Shown: piece by piece, positions 54,218 through 61,960 of the stretch
Layout: every line of letters starts with the position of its first letter
Numbering within the stretch: the stretch's first letter is position 1
Source of the DNA: Pandoraea aquatica
Lineage (GTDB): Bacteria > Pseudomonadota > Gammaproteobacteria > Burkholderiales > Burkholderiaceae
Length of the DNA stretch: 64,000 nucleotides
Assembly (NCBI RefSeq): GCF_902459565.1
Contig: NZ_CABPSN010000001.1
Coordinates: 62,001 to 126,000 of the forward strand
Reading direction: 5' to 3'
Notes under the pieces: generated by a model
Database searches by the model: none
What the model saw: only the letters and a program-made list of their open reading frames with translations
What the model was told of the DNA's origin: nothing
Translations under genes and position numbers: made by a program

Positions 54218-55330
54218 TCACTCTTTTTCCGGGTCGTCGTTACCCATCAGATCGGAGGCGCGCGAGCGTTGCATGTCTGCTCGACGGAAATACCCGACGA
54301 CGGTGGCCACACTCGTGTGTCCGGTCATCGACATCGTCTCCGCCAAGGGGACTTGCTGAAGTGCCGCCTCGGTCACAAAGCCAGCACGCAACGAGTGGGC
54401 GGAGAAATCGCCGTCGAGACCCGCCAATGCGCACCGGTCGCGCACGATGTCGCGCACTGCGGCTTCCGATAGCGCTTCGCCGACATGGCCTCCGCGCCGC
54501 ACACGCCGGAAGATTGGACCCGCTTCGATGCCGGACGCCGCCAGCCAGTCCGTGAGCGCGGCGGCGGCGGCACCTGTGACAGGCTTTTCATTCTCCGGGC
54601 GGTCCGCACCCTGCTGGTTCGTCTTCGACCAGCCCAGCGTGTAGACGTAGTGCTCCGGTCCACTGCGTCGCACGTTCTCACACGTTGCCCGAACGACTTC
54701 GGAGCGTCGACGTCCGCCGCTGGCCCAAGCGAAGAGCAGCAATGCGCGGTCGCGCTTGCCGCGTAACGAGTCGTCGCAGGTGGCCAGCAGCGCGCGCAGC
54801 GGCTCGCGGGTGAGGGCATCTTTCTTGATGGTCCGCACGCCGCGTTTCGCATAGGCGCGACGCGTTTTCGCGAGCAGCTCGCGCACCGCCGGTTCGGCAC
54901 AGGGGTTAGGTAGTTCGCGCGACGTATGCAGCTTGGCGATGACGCTCATCCGGTGGAGCAGCGTCGCGAGCGCGGGCGGACCGACGCGCGCTTTGAGCCC
55001 TTGCGCGACCAGCGCCGAATCGAGCGCGTCGGGCATCTCCGTCGTCAGTCCATGCTTGCCTTGACGTTGGGCGTGATCGACGACGAACTGCACGATCGCT
55101 GCGACCGATAGCGGCGGGACAAGCGGCGCGCCGTAGCGCAACCGGTACCAGCCCATCCAGTAGCGCATGGCCGACTGATAGCTCTGACGCGTATTCGCGG
55201 AGTCGCCTTCACGAACGAGCGCCTGCGCGGCTTCCCGGGCGTCCGCGTCCAGCTTTGCGGGGTCTAGCGGCGCAGGGAGGTGTGCTGCATCCGCGATTTT
55301 CACGATATCGCCAGCGTTGCTTTTGCGCAT
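54218..55330 (-). CDS. Tyrosine recombinase/site-specific integrase
   Basis: The 370-residue protein has a SAM-like core-binding domain (about 20-140, SANTRQSYQSAMRYWMGWY) and a catalytic domain with all expected residues: Arg207/208 in GGRRRSE, Lys236, His312 and Arg315 in HSLR, His338 in GHTS, Tyr347 in GYFRR. It is therefore probably active in DNA cleavage and rejoining. It diverges from a KfrA-like DNA-binding gene across an AT-rich spacer with palindromes. There are no phage genes, transfer genes or tRNA next to it, so it is not an ordinary prophage integrase here. Confidence 0.9.
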   Translation of the reverse strand: MRKSNAGDIVKIADAAHLPAPLDPAKLDADAREAAQALVREGDSANTRQSYQSAMRYWMGWYRLRYGAPLVPPLSVAAIVQFVVDHAQRQGKHGLTTEMPDALDSALVAQGLKARVGPPALATLLHRMSVIAKLHTSRELPNPCAEPAVRELLAKTRRAYAKRGVRTIKKDALTREPLRALLATCDDSLRGKRDRALLLFAWASGGRRRSEVVRATCENVRRSGPEHYVYTLGWSKTNQQGADRPENEKPVTGAAAAALTDWLAASGIEAGPIFRRVRRGGHVGEALSEAAVRDIVRDRCALAGLDGDFSAHSLRAGFVTEAALQQVPLAETMSMTGHTSVATVVGYFRRADMQRSRASDLMGNDDPEKE

Positions 55331-55479
55331 TGAATCGCCTCAAAACGTAATTTTCCCACTAAACATATGAATTAATATGTAATATGTAGTAAATATAACG
55401 TATGTGTTAAATAAGTATCGATAATCTTCCATTATCGTGACTTATTTGGCAATGCCGTCGATTTCAAGGAGTGCTCGCG
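55331..55479. promoter_or_regulatory. AT-rich palindromic spacer between recombinase and KfrA-like genes
   Basis: Two palindromes are present. ACATAT/ATATGT (55363-55368, 55375-55380) flank a 6-bp spacer. A larger hairpin pairs 55409-55425 with 55431-55447 (15 of 17 bases, loop CTTCC), with perfect AAATAAGT/ACTTATTT outer arms and CGATAAT/ATTATCG inner arms. KfrA-type proteins and tyrosine recombinases both bind inverted repeats, so these are candidate operators or recombination sites. Confidence 0.65.
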
Positions 55480-56511
55480 ATGACTGCGTCCCAACCCCCC
55501 AAATCCGCCACGCTCGCGCCGTCGCCCCGACAGGGCGGTCGCGGTATTTCGGAGCGCGACGTGTGGACGGCCGCCGATACGTTATTGATGTCGGGGCAGC
55601 GTCCGACGATTGAGCGGATTCGCCAGCAATTGGGGCGCGGATCGCCGAACACCGTGAGTCCGTATCTGGATGCGTGGTTTGCGGGTTTGGGTGCGCGTCT
55701 GAGCGGTGCGGGCAGTGGTGTGCCGGGCTTGCCGGATGGCGTGGACATGCCGGAGCCGGTGGCCCGGGCCGCATTGGATTTGTGGACGTTGGTGATACAC
55801 GAAGCCCGTACGGCGCTGGCCGAGGAAGCTGCCGTGCAACGTGCCGCGCTCGAAGCGCGGGAAGCTGAGTTGGCGGCAGATCGGGAAGCGTTGGAACAAG
55901 CCCGCGCTGTGCTGCATGAGCGGATTGCTTCGGCGGAGACGGCGGCGGCGGATGCGCGTCAGGCGCGAGATGAGGCACAGGCGCAGGCGCGTCGCGCCGA
56001 GGCGCTGCTTATCGATGCGCAGGCGGATGCTGTCGCGTCACGTCAGTCGCTTGCCTCAGCGCGCGACGCCGCGCAAGCGATGCAGGAGGCGCATGCCTCG
56101 CATCGGTCCGACTGGGACGTTGAGCGTACAAAGCTCGCGGAGCGTGCCGATGCCAACGAGCGTCGACTGATGCTTGAACTGGACGCGGCGCGCGAATCCA
56201 TCAAGTCGTTGCAGCAAGAGCGCAAACAGGCACAACGTCAATTGCAGGACACCGAGGTCAGTCTCAACGCGATGACCGAAGCACAACACGAAATGCGTTC
56301 GGCCAAAGCGCTACAGGACGCCGTCATCGCGCGACTGCGCGAGCAGGTCAGCACGCAGGAAGCGTTGGCCTCGACCTATCAGTCGATGTTGGCGGCACCG
56401 CTGGCGTCGGGTCCGATGGCCGGGCGTGGCATGACGCAGGGCGTCAAGCGGCGCCTTAGCAGTGCCGTCGCGCCGACGGCTTCAGTGTTGCGTCGAGCGC
56501 GACGTCCTTAA
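55480..56511 (+). CDS. KfrA-like DNA-binding coiled-coil protein
   Basis: The 343-residue protein has a KfrA_N-type DNA-binding domain (about 22-75: SERDVWTAADTLLMSGQRPT, IRQQLGRGSPNTVSPYLDAW) and then a long coiled coil rich in Ala, Glu, Arg and Gln (about 110-310), ending in a short basic tail. KfrA is a plasmid partition-associated autoregulator that binds repeats upstream of its own gene. ATG 55480 has AAGGAG at 55466-55471; an in-frame GTG at 55471 overlaps that site. It is divergent from the tyrosine recombinase, a linkage that suggests a joint module. Chromosomal function is unknown. Confidence 0.85.
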   Translation: MTASQPPKSATLAPSPRQGGRGISERDVWTAADTLLMSGQRPTIERIRQQLGRGSPNTVSPYLDAWFAGLGARLSGAGSGVPGLPDGVDMPEPVARAALDLWTLVIHEARTALAEEAAVQRAALEAREAELAADREALEQARAVLHERIASAETAAADARQARDEAQAQARRAEALLIDAQADAVASRQSLASARDAAQAMQEAHASHRSDWDVERTKLAERADANERRLMLELDAARESIKSLQQERKQAQRQLQDTEVSLNAMTEAQHEMRSAKALQDAVIARLREQVSTQEALASTYQSMLAAPLASGPMAGRGMTQGVKRRLSSAVAPTASVLRRARRP

Positions 56512-56516
56512 TGGTT

Positions 56517-56574
56517 CTGAGGGTTCTGAAGGTTCTGAACAAATTCGGTCGGCGACCTTGGTGTAGTGCCGACC
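56517..56574. terminator. Direct repeats and hairpin between convergent genes
   Basis: GGTTCTGA occurs three times in tandem (about 56514-56538). GGTCGGC (56547-56553) and GCCGACC (56568-56574) form a 7-bp stem just before the outer-membrane factor stop. It is a possible shared terminator of the KfrA-like gene and the efflux outer-membrane factor gene. Confidence 0.4.
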
Positions 56575-56575
56575 T

Positions 56576-58129
56576 TCACTTCGCCTGCGCCAGCGTCGGC
56601 GCATCCGCCTCCCATCCACCGCCTAGCGCACGGAACGTCGCCACGGCCGCTCGCGCGTTGTCTGCTTGTGCGCGGGCATCGGCGTCGCGCACCGTCAACA
56701 ACTGGCGGTCGGCGTCGAGCACTTCGTAAAGACTGACGGTCCCGCCGGTGTATGCCTCCTGCGCGCTGTCGCGAGCGCGTGTCTGCGCGTCGACTGCGCT
56801 GGCCAAATCCTTGCGCTGCTGCTCCAGTTCGACCAAAGTGACGATGGCGTTCTCGACGTCCTCCGTGGCGTGCAACATCGACAGCCGGTACTCCGCCAAC
56901 GCCTGCGCGTTCGCGCCGCGCGCCTGAGCGACTTCGGCGTCGATCCGTCCGAAATCGAACAGACGCCAGCGCAGGCCCAGTGCGGCCAGCGGCTGGAACG
57001 TCGCAACGCTCGGCACACGTCCGCCGGCGAGCGTATCGAATCCCAGAACGCCGGACAGCGACAGCTTGGGGTAATACTCCGCAAGCGATGCGCCGATCCG
57101 TTCGTTCGACGCGGCCAGTTTGCGTTCTGCTGCGATGACGTCCGGTCGGCGGCGCAGCAAGTCGGCGGGGGCGCTGGCGTCACCAATCGCGGGAATTGTC
57201 AGCGCACGTGCCTTCAGGTCGTCATCCTGCGTCGCTACGCTCATGCGTCTCGCATACGTTCCCGGCGCGGCACCCATCAGCACATCGAGCCGGTTGAGTT
57301 GTGTCTCGCGCTCGATGCGTAGCGGCGGCAGCGTTGTGCGCGCCTGCGCCAACAACGCTTCCGATTGGGCCAGTTCGCGCGCCGTCGCCAATCCATCCTT
57401 CAGTCGCAATCGGACGATCTCCATCAACCGGGCATCGGTGTCGATCTGGTCCTGCGCAATGGCCAGTCGTCGCTGAGCAGCTCTGACGCGGAAGTAGGCG
57501 TCGGCGGCTTCGGCCACGATGCTCACGCGCACACCGTCGCGCTGCGCCTCGGCGGCTTGCGCCAACGCACCTGCGGCCTGCGCCGAGCGTTGCAGTCCGC
57601 CAAACAGATCCAGCTCCCAGCTCGCACCCGCGCCAATGTCGTAGATCGTCATGTTGCGGTTGTAGCCGGGGAGGTTGCGCGCCACCACGCCGAGCGGGCT
57701 TTCCAGCGACTGATGCTCGCGCGTGACGCTTCCGTCCAGCGTGAGCGAGGGCAGCCGTTGCGCCCCGGCCGCGCGTGCCTGCGCCCGGGCCTGTTCTACG
57801 CGTGCCATCGCGGCCTGCAAGTCGAGGTTCTGGGCGAGCGCCTGCTCGACGATCCCCGTGAGCACCGGGTCATGAAAGTTCGTCCACCAGCGATCCAGTG
57901 CCACACCCTTTTCGGACGGCAGGCCCGTCGCCCCATGGTCCGCATCGCGTTGCGTCAGGGCGGCGCTGCCCTGGAAATGCGCCGGCAAATCGGCCTTCGG
58001 TGCGACGTAATCGGGGCCGACGGCGCACCCGGCCAACGCGCTGGCTAATGCGCTGACAGACAGTGCCAGCAAGGCATTGCGCAGAATCGACGGGGTAACG
58101 CCAGAGGCCTTCAGCAAGGATGCATTCAT
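56576..58129 (-). CDS. Efflux outer-membrane factor, NodT/OprM family lipoprotein
   Basis: The 517-residue protein has a lipoprotein signal with lipobox LAGC (Cys35) and then two outer-membrane-efflux (TolC-fold) repeats, about 75-285 and 300-500, with the usual LNAxxxR-like helical stretches (WELDLFGGLQRSAQ, EYRLSMLHATEDVENAI) and LRRRPDVIAAERKL. It forms the outer channel of a tripartite pump. It is divergent from emrA-emrB, an arrangement giving a complete EmrAB-type pump with its own exit duct. The start has no clear Shine-Dalgarno sequence. Confidence 0.88.
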   Translation of the reverse strand: MNASLLKASGVTPSILRNALLALSVSALASALAGCAVGPDYVAPKADLPAHFQGSAALTQRDADHGATGLPSEKGVALDRWWTNFHDPVLTGIVEQALAQNLDLQAAMARVEQARAQARAAGAQRLPSLTLDGSVTREHQSLESPLGVVARNLPGYNRNMTIYDIGAGASWELDLFGGLQRSAQAAGALAQAAEAQRDGVRVSIVAEAADAYFRVRAAQRRLAIAQDQIDTDARLMEIVRLRLKDGLATARELAQSEALLAQARTTLPPLRIERETQLNRLDVLMGAAPGTYARRMSVATQDDDLKARALTIPAIGDASAPADLLRRRPDVIAAERKLAASNERIGASLAEYYPKLSLSGVLGFDTLAGGRVPSVATFQPLAALGLRWRLFDFGRIDAEVAQARGANAQALAEYRLSMLHATEDVENAIVTLVELEQQRKDLASAVDAQTRARDSAQEAYTGGTVSLYEVLDADRQLLTVRDADARAQADNARAAVATFRALGGGWEADAPTLAQAK

Positions 58130-58146
58130 GGAATTTAACGAGTTAC

Positions 58147-58175
58147 TTGCAAGATGATAGTTGCAACTCTATACT
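58147..58175 (+). promoter_or_regulatory. emrA promoter overlapping palindromic operator
   Basis: TTGCAA (58147-58152) and TATACT (58170-58175) are separated by 17 bp and form a good sigma-70 promoter for the rightward emrA gene. AGTTGCAACT (58159-58168) is a perfect 10-bp palindrome between the two boxes, and CTTGCAAG (58146-58153) is a second palindrome over the -35 box. A bound regulator here would block RNA polymerase. The HxlR gene downstream of emrB is a possible source of that regulator. Confidence 0.55.
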
Positions 58176-58270
58176 CACTTCCATTATGAAAGCAACCCCC
58201 GGTTGCGATTTCCTGTTCTCCGTTTCATCACTGCCTAATCACCGCCTTAAGCGCAAAGAAGGATCGACCC

Positions 58271-59416
58271 ATGACATCCCCGAGCACTCCCGCCCAACCC
58301 GCCAGCCAACCGGGCGGTTCCTCCGAGAAGCGCACGTTCCCGCGTCGCCTCGCCATGCGTGGAGCGATTGTGGTCGCAGCGATTGCTGTGCTCGGTTACG
58401 GGACTTACTGGTGGACGACGGCGCGTTATCTGGAATCGACGGACGATGCCTATGTCGGTGGCGACGTCACCGTGCTCGGCCCCAAGGTGCCGGGGTACAT
58501 CGCAGAAGTGCTGGTGACGGATAACCAGACGGTGCATGCGGGCGACGTGCTGGTGCGACTGGACGATCGCGATTACCGCGCCGCTTTGGCGAAGGCTGAA
58601 GGGGCAGTCGCAGCGCAGCAGGCGCTGATGGCGAATCTCGACGCGACAGCGAAGTTGCAGGCGGCGGTCATTGCGCAGGCGCGTGCCAGTGTGGTGGCCG
58701 TGAGCGCCGACGCGCGTCGCGCACATGACGATCAGGTGCGTTATCAGGATCTCGTCGCCAAGGCGGCGGTGTCGGTCCAGAGCGCGCAGAAGGCGGATGC
58801 CGATTACAAGCAGATCGCCGCGAATCGCGAGCGGGCGGAGGCGGGCGCTGTGGCGGCAGAGCGTCAACTGGACGTGATCGCCACGCAAAAGCAGCAGGCG
58901 CAGGCGGCGCTGGCACAGGCCGTTGCCGAGCGCGACATCGCCAAACTCAACGTCGAGTACACGGTCTTGCGTGCGCCGGTCGACGGCACCGTCGGGAACC
59001 GCCGGGCGCGTCCGGGGGCTTACGCGCAGGCGGGCACACAACTGCTGGCCGTTGTGCCGGCGCACGGTCTTTGGGTCGATGCGAACTTCAAGGAGGGGCA
59101 GGTGGCACATCTGCGCCCTGGCATGCCGGTGAAGATCGAGGCGGACGTGTTGCCCGGTCGTGTCTTCCATGGTCGCGTGGCGAGCCTCGCGCCTGCGACG
59201 GGCGCGCAATTCAGCGTATTGCCGCCGGAGAACGCGACGGGCAACTTCACGAAGATCGTGCAGCGTGTGCCGGTGCGCGTGCAGCTTGACGATGCGGATG
59301 GGCGTCTGGGGACACTGCGCCCCGGGCTGTCGGTGACGGCCGAGGTGGATGCGCGGGGTGACGGCGGCGGCGACAAATCGTCGGCCCCGGCACCCGCCAA
59401 GGTGGCGGCACGATGA
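58271..59416 (+). CDS. emrA: EmrA-type membrane fusion protein (HlyD family)
   Basis: The 381-residue adaptor has one N-terminal TM helix (about 31-50), a lipoyl-like domain split by a coiled-coil hairpin (about 95-220, rich in Ala/Gln/Arg), and the beta-barrel domain with TVLRAPVDGTVGNRRARPGAY and LWVDANFKEGQVAHLRPGMP, as in EmrA. AGAAGGA precedes the start. Its stop overlaps the next start by 4 bp (ATGA at 59413-59416), so the two are translationally coupled. Confidence 0.9.
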   Translation: MTSPSTPAQPASQPGGSSEKRTFPRRLAMRGAIVVAAIAVLGYGTYWWTTARYLESTDDAYVGGDVTVLGPKVPGYIAEVLVTDNQTVHAGDVLVRLDDRDYRAALAKAEGAVAAQQALMANLDATAKLQAAVIAQARASVVAVSADARRAHDDQVRYQDLVAKAAVSVQSAQKADADYKQIAANRERAEAGAVAAERQLDVIATQKQQAQAALAQAVAERDIAKLNVEYTVLRAPVDGTVGNRRARPGAYAQAGTQLLAVVPAHGLWVDANFKEGQVAHLRPGMPVKIEADVLPGRVFHGRVASLAPATGAQFSVLPPENATGNFTKIVQRVPVRVQLDDADGRLGTLRPGLSVTAEVDARGDGGGDKSSAPAPAKVAAR

Positions 59417-61107
59417 GCGCCGCGAACTCAGGCGCGGCACAGCCGCTGCCTGCCGGTGGTGATGGCGGCGGCGGGCGAGGCGACGGGCACTCTGCGAACG
59501 ACGAACGCCCCCGGCTAGCGCCTGCCCCGGCACCGGCGGGTGGCGGTTTCTCGGTCGACGCCATGTCGACGCCCGCAAAGATCATCGCGTTCGGCACGAT
59601 GGTCGTCGGCATGTTCATCGCGCTGCTCGACATCCAGATCGTGTCGGCCTCGTTGCGCGATATTGGCGGCGGTCTCTCGGCGGGGGCAGACGAAACGGCC
59701 TGGGTGCAGACCAGTTACCTGATTGCCGAGATCATCGTGATCCCGCTGTCGGGCTGGTTGTCGCGCGTGATGTCGACGCGCTGGATCTTCGCGGCTTCGG
59801 CGGCGGGCTTCACCTTGGCGAGCCTGCTGTGCGGCGCGGCGTGGAACATTCAGAGCATGATCGCGTTCCGCGCGCTGCAAGGGTTTCTCGGTGGTTCGAT
59901 GATTCCGCTGGTCTTCACTACGGCGTTTGCGTTCTTCAGCGGGCCCCAGCGCGTGGTGGCCGCGGCCGTGATTGGCGGTCTTTCGTCACTGGCACCGACA
60001 CTCGGGCCGACCATCGGTGGCTGGATCACCGACAACTACTCCTGGCACTGGCTGTTTTTCATCAACATCGTGCCGGGCATCTTTGTGACGGTGATGGTGC
60101 CGTTGATGGTGCGCATCGATCGTCCCGACTTCTCGCTGCTGCGCGGTGCCGACTATCTCGGCATGGTCCTGATGGCTGTCAGCCTTGGATGTCTCGAATA
60201 CACATTGGAAGAGGGGCCGCGCTGGGACTGGTTCGGTGACGACACCATCCGTGCGACGGCATGGCTTGCCGGGCTGTGTGGCGTAGCGTTCATCTGGCGC
60301 AGTCTGGTGTATTCGCAACCGATTGTGGACTTGAGGGCGCTCAAAGAACGGAACTTCGCGCTTGGGTGCTTCTTCTCGTTTGCAACGGGCATCGGCATTT
60401 TCGCGACGATTTACCTCACGCCGCTGTTCCTCGGGCGGGTGCGTGGATTTTCTGCGTTCGAGATCGGGATGGCCGTGTTCTCGACGGGTGTTTTCCAGTT
60501 GTTGTCGATTCCTGTCTACGCGATGTTGGCCAACCGGATCGATTTGCGCGTACTGATGATGCTCGGGATCGGCGGCTTTGCGTTGTCGATGTGGCAGTTC
60601 GCGCCGATCACCCACGATTGGGGTTCGTTGCAACTGATGCTGCCGCAGGCGCTGCGTGGGGCGTCGCAACAGTTCGCAGTGGCACCGATTGTCACCCTGA
60701 CGCTGGGCAGCCTTCCGCCTGCGCGATTGCGACTGGCGTCCGGGCTATTCAATCTGATGCGCAACCTCGGTGGGGCGATCGGGATTGCCGTTTGCACAAC
60801 CGTCCTCAACGACCGGACGACTCTGCACTTCTTCCGGCTCGCCGAGCGCATGGGCGAGGGCAATCCGGCGGTCGGTCAGTGGCTGGCGAGCGTGGGTGCC
60901 CGGTTGGGGGCGGCGGGGCTGGATGTGGTCGACGCGCAGACGGCGGCGCTTCGGCAACTGTGGCTGCTGACGTTGCGTGAAGCGCAGACGATTACGTTCG
61001 GCGACATCTTCGGCGGGTTAGGGATGATCTTCCTGGGGGTCACGCTGATGGTGCCGCTCATGCGTCGGGTTGCACCGCCCAAAGCGCCAAGCGCAGATGC
61101 GCATTGA
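59413..61107 (+). CDS. emrB: EmrB-type DHA2 family MFS efflux transporter
   Basis: The 564-residue protein has an unusual ~48-residue Gly/Pro/Ala-rich N-terminal tail, then about 14 TM helices with MFIALLDIQIVSASLRDIGGG in TM1, the ETAWVQTSYLIAEIIVIPLSGW block and GPTIGGWITDNYSWHWLFFINI (motif C region). This is the EmrB/FarB type rather than the QacA type. With EmrA and the divergent outer-membrane factor it makes a tripartite proton-driven pump. The start overlaps the emrA stop (ATGA); an internal ATG near residue 51 is a possible alternative. Confidence 0.9.
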   Translation: MSAANSGAAQPLPAGGDGGGGRGDGHSANDERPRLAPAPAPAGGGFSVDAMSTPAKIIAFGTMVVGMFIALLDIQIVSASLRDIGGGLSAGADETAWVQTSYLIAEIIVIPLSGWLSRVMSTRWIFAASAAGFTLASLLCGAAWNIQSMIAFRALQGFLGGSMIPLVFTTAFAFFSGPQRVVAAAVIGGLSSLAPTLGPTIGGWITDNYSWHWLFFINIVPGIFVTVMVPLMVRIDRPDFSLLRGADYLGMVLMAVSLGCLEYTLEEGPRWDWFGDDTIRATAWLAGLCGVAFIWRSLVYSQPIVDLRALKERNFALGCFFSFATGIGIFATIYLTPLFLGRVRGFSAFEIGMAVFSTGVFQLLSIPVYAMLANRIDLRVLMMLGIGGFALSMWQFAPITHDWGSLQLMLPQALRGASQQFAVAPIVTLTLGSLPPARLRLASGLFNLMRNLGGAIGIAVCTTVLNDRTTLHFFRLAERMGEGNPAVGQWLASVGARLGAAGLDVVDAQTAALRQLWLLTLREAQTITFGDIFGGLGMIFLGVTLMVPLMRRVAPPKAPSADAH

Positions 61108-61350
61108 GGGTGCGGCGACGACGCTCTGAGGATATCGGCAGGAGATTTCACTTCAAACTATTTACGTCGAAAATCATTTGTAAGTTATTGATTTTCAATG
61201 ATGGGCAGGGGCGGTGCCTCATTGTTAAAGTGAAATGTAAAGTTCTCGAGACACGGGCGGCTTGCCCGCCGGTGTCGACGCGCTTATGCTCACTTGCATG
61301 GTAATAGGCAGCGCTGTCGTCATCGGTGGCGCTGAACAGGAGGAATCCTT
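61108..61350. promoter_or_regulatory. Regulatory region upstream of the HxlR gene
   Basis: This 243-bp spacer is AT-rich at 61145-61200. AATGATGGGCA near 61198 and TGCCTCATT near 61216 form an imperfect inverted repeat with a G-rich loop, which could be an emrB terminator or an operator of the HxlR gene. Confidence 0.4.
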
Positions 61351-61911
61351 ATGCAACGAAAGACATTTCGCGATATGCAGTGCCCCATTGCCCGCAGCCT
61401 TGAGCGCGTGGGCGAATGGTGGAGCATTCTGATCTTGCGCGAGGCCGGCTACGGCACCACGCGCTTCGACGATTTTCAGCGTCGTCTGGATATCGCACCG
61501 AACATGCTGACCCGACGTCTGAATGCGTTGGTGGAAGAAGGCTTGCTGGCGCGGCGTCAGTACTGCGACCGTCCGCCTCGCTTCGAATACGTGCTTACCG
61601 ACGCCGGTCGGGATTTCCGTCCGGTACTGTGGGCATTACTCGCGTGGGGTAACCGGCACTTTGCGCCGGAAGGGATCTCGGCGCAGCTGGTGGACCGGGA
61701 GACGGGGCAAGTGGTCGAGCCGGTCGTGGTCGATGCGGTGACGGGGGTGCCTTTGGACCCGAAGCGTCACGTGCCGACAGCAGGTCCGGCGGCGTCCGAC
61801 GGCATGCGTACGCGTCTGGCGCGAGCCGCTGCGTTTGCGACGGGGCAGCCTGTGGCGGAGGTGGACGGAAAAGCAGAGGTCAGTTCTGAGGAAGCGACGG
61901 CTGATCGTTGA
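61351..61911 (+). CDS. HxlR family transcriptional regulator
   Basis: The 186-residue protein has an N-terminal HxlR winged helix (about 10-105: CPIARSLERVGEWWSILILRE, RFDDFQRRLDIAPNMLTRRLNALVEEGLL, YVLTDAGRDFRPVL), with Cys11 at the usual redox- or ligand-sensitive position of the family. A Pro/Ala-rich C-terminal extension of about 60 residues is less conserved. AGGAGG precedes the start. It lies after emrB in the same direction but behind its own spacer, so it may be separately transcribed and control the pump. Confidence 0.88.
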   Translation: MQRKTFRDMQCPIARSLERVGEWWSILILREAGYGTTRFDDFQRRLDIAPNMLTRRLNALVEEGLLARRQYCDRPPRFEYVLTDAGRDFRPVLWALLAWGNRHFAPEGISAQLVDRETGQVVEPVVVDAVTGVPLDPKRHVPTAGPAASDGMRTRLARAAAFATGQPVAEVDGKAEVSSEEATADR

Positions 61912-61960
61912 TTTTGTTTGCTATTTCGGCACGCGTTATTGTCTGCCCCGTGACGGCCGT

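Noticed and set aside
54218-56511. Prophage or integrative element around the tyrosine recombinase
   Set aside because: No tRNA, att-like direct repeats or phage/transfer genes were found within the window.
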